Source: Dactylorhiza incarnata (Eukaryota > Streptophyta > Magnoliopsida > Asparagales > Orchidaceae). Taken from it: a stretch of DNA of 64,000 nucleotides. How positions within the stretch are numbered: position 1 is the stretch's first letter; the number at the start of each line of letters is the position of its first letter. A program made the translations under genes and the position numbers. The notes under the pieces were generated by a model. That model had not been told where the DNA came from, did not search any database, and worked only from the letters and a program-made list of their open reading frames with translations. Below are positions 35,601 through 47,600 of the stretch, piece by piece. The DNA lies in NCBI GenBank assembly GCA_033032865.1, contig JAWHQI010000277.1:3597501-3661500 (forward strand), read 5' to 3'.

Positions 35601-38600
35601 TCATACAAGCAGAGTTACATACAATGTAGGGCACCAACTAGGGGAGACAAACAACTTGCTACTCTACCCAACCAAAACACTACACGACCTCACCTCTGCT
35701 AAATTCATAGAAGCACTAAGTGGTTATGTATAATCAATTGAAAGTGCACAGTGTGCCTCTGAGTATTCTCTAGAGGGGGGGGGGGGGGTGAATAGAGTTT
35801 TAAAACTTTTATACCCTAGTTATGCACACACAATAAAACTACTAAGTGATATGCAATCATCAATACCAAAACAGAATAAAGTAAGCACAGAAAATATGAA
35901 ACGAAAAAAACAGTAAACTGGAAAGCACAGAAAGCAATGCAGAAGACACAACAATTTTATAGTGGTTCCCCAAAATGTGGGTAGTCCACTCTTCTACCTC
36001 CCTGGTAGGATTGCACTAACAGTTCCTGAGTCTTTTGATAAGGAGACTCTCAGAACCACCGAGTCTTTTGATAAAGAGACTCTTAGAACCACTGAATCTT
36101 TTGATAAAGAGACTCTTAGAACCACTGAGTCTTTTGATAAGGAGACTCTTAGAACCACTGAATCCTTTGAAAGAGGGATTCTTAAAACTCTTTTACAGTT
36201 GGAGAATAAGAACAGTAGAAGAAGAAGGAAAAAGAGAATAGGATTCTTCAGTTAGAATCCTTCAGCAGCTGTCTCTATAGATGTTGTTGCTTCCTACGTT
36301 ATCAAGGCGCGCTCCTAGGCATGCCTGAGGCGTCGGGCGCACCAGGCGCACCGGCCAGCGCCTCTGTAAGGCAGGGGCAGGCGAGGTGCCTCAGGCGCGC
36401 CTAGGCGAGCACCTTACCAACTCCCAGGCTCACCAAAGGCGCGTCTGAGCTTTTCAAGCTGTTTTCTTCAACCTGTTTTTTTGGGAGGAGGCAAAAACAT
36501 GATCTCAGATGCACCCGAGGCACACCTAGGCGCACTTGGGCATCCAATTCACCGATTTTCAGTGAATTGAGTGCCAAATTCACTGAAAATCAACGAATTG
36601 GATGCCCAATTCGCTGATTTTCAGTGAATTTGACACTCAATTCCCTGCAAATCAGCGAATTGGGCATCCAATTCGCTGTTTTCAGTGAATTTGACACTCA
36701 ATTCCCTGAAAATCAGCGAATTGGGCATCCAATTCGCTGATTTTCAGTGAATTGGGCACCCAATTCACTGAAAATCAGCAAATTGGGCATCCAATTCAAT
36801 TCACTGAAAATCAGCGAATTGGGCACCCAATTCACTGAAAATCAGCAAATTGGATGCCCAATTCGCTGATTTTCAGTGAATTGAGCACCCAATTCAAATC
36901 AATGAATTGGATGCCAAATTAGCTGATTTTCAGTGAATTGGGTGCCCAATTCGCTGATTTTCAGTGAATTGGGCACCCAATTTATTTTTGCGCCTCACGT
37001 GCCTCAGGCGTGGGTCTGCGCCTTACGCCTAGGCTCCAGGACCCCTTTGCTCCTCGGTGCGCCTTTGATAACTTAGGTTGCTTCTATATAATTCAGGATC
37101 AGAATATGATGAACCCTTGCTTAAGATAGTGATGATTGCAAGAGATATAAGCTTTGATCATGATCCTCTCTGCACTTTTGTTGACTTGCTGCTATTTGGT
37201 GTAGAAGATGAATCAGCAACCTTGTTGTGATCTTTTCCTGTGCAGAGCAGTTGTTCTTCAGTTCTGTCTTAGGGTTGGAGGAGGAAGAAGAAGAAGCCTT
37301 ATTTGACAGAGAGAATAATGAATGCTCTATATTTTCTTTCTTCCTCAGCATACTTATTCTCTGTTGCTTTGTGTTTGAATTTCTTTCTTCCTCTGAACTG
37401 TCCTTAGAGGAATGTCCATTGGACAATAGATTGTTTCCTTCTATTTTTGTTCCCGACCCGTCCATCTGATTTGAATATCTTCCAAGAATGTCTTTGCTGT
37501 ATTTCTGAAATACTCCATTCCATTCTTGGCAATAAACGTGTCGTTAGAGAACAGATTTCAGCTTTGTAGAACATCTGGAAAAGCACCAGAAAGGACAGCA
37601 GAAAACCTTCCTTTTCTGTCTGTATTCGACGCTCCGTTGAATTCATTATCCTTCATATCGACGCACCTGAGTTCTTATAGAAGCAGCTTCGAATTCCTTC
37701 TTAGCTTTGACTGAACTCAGTTGTCTACGTTGCGTCGAGTTCTTATCGACGCATCCGTTGAGTTGAAAACTTGGACTTGAACTTCATCTTCTGCGTCGAA
37801 TTGAAGTCGAAGTTGCGTCGACTTCTAAGATGGCTTCGGCATGCTCTTTCTTCTGCGTCGAGTTTCTTTCGATGTTGTGTCGGCTTGACTTGATACTTCG
37901 ACAGACTCTTCCTTCTGCGTCGAGTTCCTTTCGACGTTGCGTCGACTTGACTTGATACTTTGACAGGCAGTTTGAGTTACTTCGACTTTCAGTCAGAGTT
38001 GCTTCGACATCTAGTCGAAGTTGCGTCGACTTCTATTCGACGCAAGATTTCACTTAATTGAATTTGTGCTTATCTTGACCTGGTCTTGACACTCTAAGGT
38101 GAGTGTGACATCCTAAGACATCTAATGACCATTTTACCATTTCTATACAATGTGGGTAATACATCCTAACTGATGAAATCACTTTAAGATAATTTGTTAG
38201 ATAAATCAAAAAGGTTTTTCCCAACAATCTCCCCCCTATTTATCTTAACAAATTTTACAATTTGATTTAGTGATTTCAAACATACTTTGACATAAAATTA
38301 AATATAACACAGATACACAGATCAATAATGACATTATAAACACATAGACAATATGATGAGCTTTTAAGAAATCATATTGATCTTCATAATCATGATAATT
38401 GTATTCACCAGATGATATAATATAGTTTGTTTACCTGTACAATATTATACTTCTTCTGGAGTTTTCCTCTTCCTTGAGAACACTTGTGATATTACATTTC
38501 TTGGTGCTAACTTCAGTGGCTCATCTTCTTCTTCAGCAGCCTTGACAAAATCTTGATGAGTTTCATTCTCTTTGGGAGGCTCCCCCTGAGATTGTGCATC

Positions 38601-41600
38601 TTGTTCAACAGTCAGAGCGACCTCCTTAGCCATCTTTGCAATCTCATCCAAGAGCTGATCATCTTCTAGGGGCTCCCCCTGAGTTGAAACAATCATCTCC
38701 CTCTGGTTTACTGCAGAAGGCTCCCCTTGGACTATTCCTGTTTGAAAGACAGTGAGTCTGTTGGGATCAGGGACATCAACATTTGGGGCATTTGGGGCAA
38801 TCTCTTCTTGTACACTTTTTTCCTTCTCCTAGCCACTCACATTTTCTTGACTAATTATTTCCTTCTCATGAAAGTTCTCCCCCTTTCCTTGATTGAGCAT
38901 CTCCTCCTCCTGGATCTTCTCCCCTTCTGAACCTTACTTACAAGGGAGGTTAAGAATTCTTTAGTTATCATGGAGGAGGATACAGTTGATTTTAGTGCCA
39001 GGAAGGACTCTCTTAATTTTTACAGCTCTGTCTCCATCTGGGAGTACTTTTTATTGAACTTTCTGGCTTGAGTGGCCAGCAAGTCAGCAAATGTGCTACT
39101 AGCCAGTCCTACTGCTTTTGAAATTACTTGCTCAATATCAAAGGAAGGAGTAGGATGTGTGGTAGAGATAAGAGGTGTGGTAAGAGTAGGTGAGGATAGG
39201 ATTACTGGAGGAATTACTATGAAATTCTCATTGAAGTCTGGAAGATTTTGGTGGATAGGGGAGTGATTGATTATCTTCTGGAGTGATGAGATATTGTGGT
39301 AGGGGAGTAGACTGGTTGTCTGTAGTGTTTTCAGTAGAAATGATGGTGGATGGTTGTTGCTGTGGTTGAAGAGGAATCTGAGGTATAGATTCTGGAGCTA
39401 GAGTAGATGGAATGAACTGGTTGAATTGAGCTGGATCAACATCTGGAGCAATATTTTGTTGTACTGCTGGAGTGTCCTGTGCCGGATTGTTATCCTTTCG
39501 AAGATCTGGTAGAGTTGTCTTTGTATCCAGTGGAGTTGGAGGAGGAGGTGAAGGTGCAGCTTGGCCAGGCTTTAGGATCTTCCTGGTCCACTTGGAGAAA
39601 ATATCAATGTTTATTCTCTTCCCAGGTGAAATTGACACTCCTTTTGATTTGCATACCATGGGGTAATGATGGAGCAACACCTGACTCATCATTCTCATAT
39701 ATGCATTTTCTTTATGTGCATATTTATGACCTATCATTTTCAGGAGGCACCTCCCCAGTTGATCTTTTTGTTGAGGACAAGACATCCTATTATCGGGAGC
39801 TGCTGCTTGGGAATGACATCATGGGCTAAAATCTTGCACAGTAGCACCTTCCCTACTATATCAGCTAGGAATCTGTATTCTTCAGCTAGATCAATCTTCT
39901 TCAGATTGATGGCCTTCTCCTTCTTGAACTGCATGATTTGTAAAGCCTTACTGGTCTCTTCCCCTGTTAGTTCATCTGGATCACTCCCAGTTGTAAGATC
40001 AAATGTTTGACTGAACAATTCCTCTGTAATATTTATATCAGGCCAGAGACTCTCCCATTGAGGGATCCATCATCTCCTATGTGAAGATTGTCTTTGAACT
40101 CTGTCAGTTCAACATCAAGAATCTTGCACCTTGTAGAAATCAGCTTTGTCAACCCTGCAGAGTGAAATAAGCCGAGAATGGCTTTGAAGTTATCAGAGGC
40201 TGCATTGAAGGATTCGACATCAACGTCGAAGCCAGAGTTGATTTTAGGAGGAGCCATTGAATCTGAGATGGAGTACCTACAAAGAGAAGAGAGAGGGAGA
40301 AAGAGAGAGAGAGAGAGAGAGAGAAATGCAAGAGAGCTGGAGAGAAAGAAAGCACGAGAGCAAGAAAAAGAGAATTCGAAAGCGTAATGAATTCGACGCT
40401 CATGTTGCTTAAAAGAAGACGATTCGTCGCAACTTAGGGTTGTATTCGAAGCACCGTCAACAAAGATTCATAGTCAGCGCGCCAAAATGTGTCGAAGCAA
40501 CTTCTAGAAGTGAAACTGTGTGCGCTTGTCATGTCGACGTTGCGTCGATTAGAACTCGACGCACCTTCGAATTTGACGAGCAACTATTAAATCGACGTAT
40601 GCGTCGGTATGAAATCGACGCTGCGTCGAATGCTATTCGAATTATCTGATGCAGATGGCTCTTGGTGCCAACATGTTTGTAAAATTACAGATTGCACCCC
40701 TCTTATTATTGAAATTACAAAAAACTCCCCTCAATGTTACAAAACATAACATTTACCTCCCCTGAAGTTCACATTTCATAACATTCATGCACAAAAATAC
40801 CCCCTTTTGAGTACATTTTTAGGGGGGGGGGGGGGGGGGGGGAGGTTGTGCATGGATGAGTATGAAATATGAACTTCAGGGGAGGTAAATGTTATCTTTT
40901 ATAACATTCAGGGGAGGTTTTTGTAATTTCAATAATAAGAGGGGTCAATATGTAATTATGCTATCTTCCAGGGGAAATTTTGGTAATTATTCCTATATAT
41001 ATATATTTATTCAATTAAATTTCAATCCTTTTTTTATTATGTTGAAGCTTGTTCAATTAGATGTTGAGCTTCTTAAGTTATGCTTTTCTTGTCCAGTCAC
41101 CTAAGTGAACTTAAATGTAACTTACAGAAGTATAGAGATGATCATAGTGTACATTGTTTTTTTATACATTATGAGTTCCTATAACTTCGGTCATATATTT
41201 AGTACCAATGCTAATTGCGTTTTTCTTTCTTTTCGTTTATGTATATTATTTGTTTTGTATTCATTTTCAGCAATTATTTTGTTGCAATGTACCTCAAATG
41301 CAGTAACAGTTGAATTAAGTCATTTGTAACATATTGTAAAAACTGACTATAAAGCTCATTTATTTCTATTCTTGTTTGGGTCCATTCTCTGTGTATATAT
41401 AGGGGGCAGTCCATTGTAAAAGATGATTCCATTTTTTTCTGACTTGGTATCAAAACGAAATTTCGGAGTTGCGGCCTCGGTTGTCTCCAAGTCTGAGTCC
41501 GTCAACGCTGCCTGTGCGGTCTCCTCACGTGAACCCCCCGAGCTTGCTGCTTCCCCAACGACTGTGCGAGCTCTTCCCTGCGGCTGCTCCATCGATGGCT

Positions 41601-44600
41601 CTGTGCGGACTCTTCTCAGCGCCTGTGCGGTCTCTCTTCCTAGTGGCTGTGCGAACTCTTCCCAGCGGCTGCTCCTCCATCGACGACTCGGTGCAGACTC
41701 TTCCCAACGCCTGTGTGGTCTCTCTTCCCAGTGGCTATGCGAACTCTTGCCAGCGGTTGCTCCTCCATCAACGCCTCAGTGCAGACTCTTCCCAGCGCCT
41801 GTGCAGGCTCTCTTCCCTACAGCTGTGCAAACTCTTCCTAAAGGCTGCTCCTCCATTGATGGCTCTGCGCGGACTCTTCCCAGCGGCAGCTTCTTCTAAA
41901 GATTAGAGAGCCCGCTATTCTCCAAGTGGAGAGTTCGCCGCTATTCTTCTGTGTGGACAGTACACTTCTTCCTCGTAGTTGACCCAACCCGTGCGGCTTC
42001 TGTGGGCTCCCTCAAGGCTGCGCGGTTTTTGTGGTTTCCACAGTTTCCCCTTATTGCTTGTGCGGTCGTTGGGGTGTCTTCAAAGCTTTCGTTGTGCGGT
42101 CTTCGTTATGGCGAACTCTTCGTACTCAAGTGTTTAGACTCCTTCCTTGATTTTCCCTCCTTCGGAAGTGATTTCTCGCGGTCTCATTGTTCCTCCGGTT
42201 CCTTCCGGATTACCATTGTTCCTTCGGATTGAACCAATTATCTCGAGTGGGCTCGCGCTGCATAGTATGATTGTTTAGCCTCCTAGTACTGATTTGGGTT
42301 GGAGAAAGTGGGACACCGACAACTCTCTTGTCGTCTCATGACTGCTTCACTCCATGTCTCCCTTGGTCTATCATAGCTATATGTTGATGGACTCAGCCTT
42401 TGAGATCTGGACTCGGGCTCGTTAAACTTATGCCCAACTTGGTAGTTCTACTCAGGTATACGAACTCACTCGGCGTCTGCTTGAACTCAAGCAAGACACT
42501 TCTTCTGTAGTTGCTTACTTCGTCGAGTTGGAACGCCTCTACCAGAAGTCGGACTATTTTTAATATTTCACTCCCATTTGCACTACTGATACTCGGGCTT
42601 TATAAAATAAGGAAGACTGTTATCGGCTTCATGTCTTCCTCATGGGCCTTAATATGGAGTTCAACATGGTGCAGGCTCATCTTTTGAACCGGCAGCCCCT
42701 TCCCTCTCTTCGAGAACCTTCAATATGGTCTTAGGGGAGGAAGATCGCAGTCGTTCTCTCAACTCTTGTCACGACCCGTCTCGACAAGAGTCAGAGCGCA
42801 CTTCGGGCGGGCCGTGATGCCACAGGCATGAGCAAAACAGGAAACCATGCCTGCTAATACGGAAACAGAAATACTACAATAGTGTTGAATTTATTACTTT
42901 GAAAAGAAATTAGTATGTTTTATAAGTATGCGGAAGCCACAATGAAAGGTTAAAACTATGCATTTTCATTAAAATCAGATGTCATACATTATACTGAAAT
43001 GATGAACATGCAATGGGTCACAATAGTAAAATGCTATAAGTAAAATGATTTGATGCAAGCAAGAACACCCTAAGAGTTGTCCACAATACCAGAGAAAATG
43101 ACTGACAATAACTAATACAAGAAAAGTAGATCCAACAGTACTGAAACAAAATACATATAACCTGCTGACACAGTAATCAAAATAGAACCTCCAAGCAAAA
43201 CTGCAGCTGAACGATGAAAACTCAGGGAGCAGACGGCGCGGTCACGAACCCTAAGGCAAATCCAAACAGAAAGAAAATGCCTCAGAACAAGAAAATAATA
43301 GAAAACAAGCTGTAATCTTAAGTATATGCAGAAATAAATCTAAAGTACCAATTAACTCTTGAAACAGGCTAGAGAAACATGCAGGTAACTGAAACAAGCT
43401 GAAACTATCTAGAAATATTAGCATACTCCGGAGTATAGCCTAAACAAGTATTTTGCAACGACATAAGCGGTTATCTATGAAATGCGTAGGTGTTTATAGT
43501 GGGCACACATGGTTCACACTCAAGTCCAAGTGTAAGGCTTACCAGAATAAGGGTATTCCATGCTCACCGTGACCATGCAAGCAAGACGTTGCACCACCTA
43601 AAACCTAGTTTCCATGATTCGCTTATGACACTCAAGACCTAAGAGTTTCATGTTTTTCCGAGGAGATTCCTATCACAACGCGACATGCTCGCGAGTGATA
43701 GTTCTTATGCTATCAGATATTGATAATAATTTAGAATACCAGTAAAAAAGAAATTAAATTCTTGTTTGCAAGCGAGAGGAAATTTCTCCACTTGCCTTAA
43801 GGTGGAGTCGCAACTACCAGCAACAACTATGCGGCGCAAGCAAGGACAATGCTCTATTGAACCTGTTCAGAAATAATCGCAGATGATATTTGATATTTGA
43901 CAAGCAGCAAACCACAAGCTAGCACAGACAGTTTAATTCGCGAAAACATAATCAGAAGCGGATTAGCAATTTACCTCCCTCAAGTATGAGGGGAGAGGAG
44001 TTACCACGAACAAATCGGAGATTTGGCGGCGCTTAGGCGACGGAGGCCCTAAATCAGAGAGAGTTTTGGAGAGGTTCCGCCACTGGATCCGGCGAGCGGC
44101 ACCGGAAACACAAACAAAGTCGGGATTAGACGATTATACGACGAACGCAAGGCGGACCGACAAAATTACGTCGATCGGAGAGCGAAAATCATCACTAAAA
44201 AATTAGGGCAAATCTGAAATCGAAGATTTGGCAGAGATCCTTACCCAAGGAGACCAAATCTGGGCTCAAGAGTCCACGGGGAGGGGTTTCGAGCGAAACC
44301 CTAGGAGTCCCCTTGAAGTCCGCCGGCTGAAACGGAGAGGAAGAGGGGCTGTCGACCTCTTGGAGGAGGAGGAGCCACTGCCGGCCCTCAAGAAGGCTGC
44401 TGCCGTCGACCTAGAGAGGGGAAGGAGGGGATTTTTGCTGCTATCGTCGACCTGGAGAGGGAGGGAGGCAGCCTTTACTGCAGTCGTCGGCCAGGAGGAG
44501 GAAGGGAGGCGCAGGCGGCGGCGCAGATGCCAGCTGGAGGCGGAGCAGGCGGCGGCGGCGGCGGTGCACGCAGGAAACGAGAGCGGGAGAGCCGTCCGGG

Positions 44601-47600
44601 AGCAGAAACGGGAGAAGCGGCGCTATGAGGCGGGATCGGGAGATAGGGCTGGGGCTGGCGGCTTGCGGTTTAATAAACCAAGGGGGGGCTGCGGTTTATT
44701 AAATCAAGGGGGCTTGAGGCAATTACAAAATTGCCATTACTATTATGATGATTATTATGCTTTTAATATTGGGTTGTTACAATCTCCCCTACTTAGAAAG
44801 TTTCGTCCCGAAACTTCTGAGAATTCTCTTACGGAGAAAATTAGGATGACATTCATTCCAACAAGGTTGCAATTCAAGTCAAGAGAACTAACTGAAAAGG
44901 CACTTAAATAGAGAGAGGAACAAGAGCGAAGACATACCGGGATCAAGAGAAAAGATGCGGATACTTGCTACGCATGTCAGCTTCGAGCTCCCAAGTGAAC
45001 TCCTCAGACTTGCCTTGCATCCAAAGTACCTTCACCATAGGAATGGTCCTCTTTCGAAGCTTGCGCTCTTGATATTCCACTATCTTGGCGGGCTCAATCG
45101 GATAAGACAGATTAGCTTCAGGAACCACCGGAATTTCCTCCAGAACACGAGTAGGATCATGGATGTATTTTCGGAGCTGACTGACATGGAAAACATCATG
45201 AACACCGGACAACGAATCTGGCAACTCCAAACGATAAGCAGATCCTCCAACACGCTCTGAGATGGTGTACGGCCCCACAAATCTCGGGCTGAGCTTATGA
45301 TGGCGACCAAACCGTTTCACCCCAGGAGTAGGAGAAACCTTCAAGAACACATGATCACCTACTGCTATAAGTAAAATGATTTGATACAAGCAAGAACACC
45401 CTAAGAGTTGTCCACAATACCAGAGAAAATGGCTGACAATAACTAATACAAGAAAAGTAGATCCAACAGTACTGAAACAAAATACATAGAACCTGCTGAC
45501 ACAGTAATCAAAATAGAACCTCCAAGCAAAACTGCAGCTGAACGAAGAAAACTCAGGGAGCAGACGGCGCGGTCACGAACCCTAAGGCAAATCCAAACAG
45601 AAGTAAAATGCCTCAGAACAAGAAAATAATAGAAAACAAGCTGTAATCTTAAGTACATGCAGAAATAAATCTAAAGTACCAATTAACTCTTGAAACAGGC
45701 TAGAGAAACATGCAGGTAACTGAAACAAGCTGAAACTATCTAGAAATATTAGCATACTCCGGAGTATAGCCTAAACAAGTATTTTGCAACGACATAAGCG
45801 GTTATCTATGAAATGCGTAGGTGTTTATAGTGAGCACACATGGTTCACACTCAAGTCCAAGTGTAAGGCTTACCAGAATAAGGGTATTCCATGCTCACCG
45901 TGACCATGCAAGCAAGACGTTGCACCACCTAAAACCTAGTTTCCATGATTCGCTTATGACACTCAAGACCTAAGAATTTCATGTTTTTCCGAGGAGATTC
46001 CTATCACAACGCGACATGCTCGCGAGTGATAGTTCTTATGCTATCAGATATTGATAATAATTTAGAATACCAGTAAAAAAGAAATTAAATTCTTGTTTGC
46101 AAGCGAGAGGGAATTTCTCCACTTGCCTTAAGGTGGAGTCGCAACTACCAGCAACAACTATGCGGCGCAAGCAAGGACAAGGCTCTATTGAACCTTTTCA
46201 GAAATAATCGCAAATGATATTTGATATTTGACAAGCAGCAAACCACAAGCTAGCACAGGCAGTTTAATTCGCGAAAACAAAATCAGAAGCGGATTAGCAA
46301 TTTACCTCCCTCAAGTATGAGGGGAGAGGAGTTACCACGAACAAATCGGAGATTTGGCGGCGCTTAGGCGACGGAGGCCCTAAATCAGAGAGAGTTTTGG
46401 AGAGGTTCCGCCACTGGATCCGGCGAGCGGCACCGGAAACACAAACAAAGTCGGGATTAGACGATTATACGACGAGCGCAAGGCGGACCGACAAAATTAC
46501 GTCGATCAGAGAGCGAAAATCATCACTAAAAAATTAGGGCAAATCTGAAATCGAAGATTTGGCAGAGATCCTTACCCAAGGAGACCAAATCTGGGCTCAA
46601 GAGTCCACGGGGAGGGGTTTCGAGCGAAACCCTAGGAGTCCCCTTGAAGTCCGCCGGCTGAAACGGAGAGGAAGAGGGGCTGTCGACCTCTTGGAGGAGG
46701 AGGAGCCACTGCTGGCCCTCAAGAAGGCTGCTGTCGTCGACCTAGAGAGGGGAAGGAGGGGATTTTTGCTGCTGTCGTCGACCTGGAGAGGGAGGGAGGC
46801 AGCCTTTGCTGCAGTCGTCGGCCAGGAGGAGGAAGGGAGGCGCAGGCGGCGGCGCAGATGCCGGCTGGAGGCGGAGCAGGCGGCGGCGGCGGTGCACGCA
46901 GGAAACGAGAGCGGGAGAGCCGTCCGGGAGCAGAAACGGGAGAAGCGGCGCTATGAGGCGGGATCGGGAGATAGGGCTGGGGCTGGCGGCTTGCGGTTTA
47001 ATAAACCAAGGGGGGGTTGCGGTTTATTAAATTAAGGGGGCTTGAGGCAATTACAAAATCGCCATTACTATTATGATGATTATTATGCTTTTAATATAGG
47101 GTTGTTACAACTCTGACCACGGCTCTGATCACTCTGCCCTTGTTAGCATTCTTCGAGCTCCTCCTTCCTCTTGTCCTATCAAGATGTGCGATTACTTTGG
47201 TAAACATGGCCATGACCAGGACTCCTGTTTCTGTCTCCATCCTCATCTTGTTCCTGATTACAAACCATCTCATAAAGCTGCTCGTGGTCGTGGTGGCTCT
47301 CGTCGGCCCAATCCTCGATCTGTTGCTTGCACTACTGAAACTGCTCTTGATCGGCTTCCATCAGACAGTCTTTCCTTGGAGGAACTGGATGTTTAGCGTT
47401 GTCTCATGCGCACTCAAGTTCCTTCCCCTACTATTGCTTTTGCAACCGCTGGTCCGCACAACGCGCAGTCTGCCTCAACTACTTCCTCTGAGTAGATTAT
47501 TGACTTCGGGGCGATAGATAACACGACAGGAACATCGTCAGGTTTTACCACTTACACCCCTCTTTCAGTTTCAGGGCGTGTTAAGGTTGTCCCCGCCAAT

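Larger units (their letters stand above)
35739..38226 (-). repeat. Sirevirus B 3' LTR with nested insertion
   Basis: Starts TGAAAGTGCACAG and ends TTTTTCCCAACA. Without the hAT-like insert and its duplication it is about 1.7 kb. It carries the 14-G block (35775-35788), 33-bp repeats (36028-36190) and the GCGTCGA cluster (37651-38050). Confidence 0.8.
35739..40650 (-). mobile_element. Sirevirus B: LTR plus envelope-like region, rest deleted
   Basis: A minus-strand 3' LTR (35739-38226), polypurine tract (38227-38241), envelope-like ORF (40257 to 38445) and its upstream motif cluster (to about 40640) are present. Pol, gag and the 5' LTR are absent, so the element was cut just upstream of the accessory ORF. 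It is related to Sirevirus A by the LTR start TGAAAGTG, the CTCTAGA/G-run/GTGAATAGAG block, the tract and the accessory ORF, but the LTR body is diverged, so it belongs to another family. Confidence 0.8.
42767..47109 (-). mobile_element. Gypsy B: recent Ty3/Gypsy insertion with internal deletion
   Basis: Flanked by a perfect 5-bp duplication ACTCT (42762-42766 and 47110-47114). The left (3') LTR, 42767-44781, is complete. Then come a polypurine tract and an integrase C-terminal fragment (to about 45362). The sequence then jumps into the right (5') LTR at a position matching 43034. So 267 bp of the 5' LTR, the primer site, gag, protease, RT, RNase H and most of integrase are gone. The two LTR copies are almost identical over 1.75 kb, so both insertion and deletion are recent. 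Confidence 0.9.

Noticed and set aside
35962..36255. Frame with repeated [11 protein letters not shown]
   Set aside because: A by-product of the 33-bp tandem repeat in the Sirevirus B LTR.
44228..44911. A 227-codon plus-strand frame, repeated in shorter form at 46559-47035
   Set aside because: Both lie at the same place in the two LTRs of Gypsy B, are purine-rich and end differently after small indels. No domain; not a gene.
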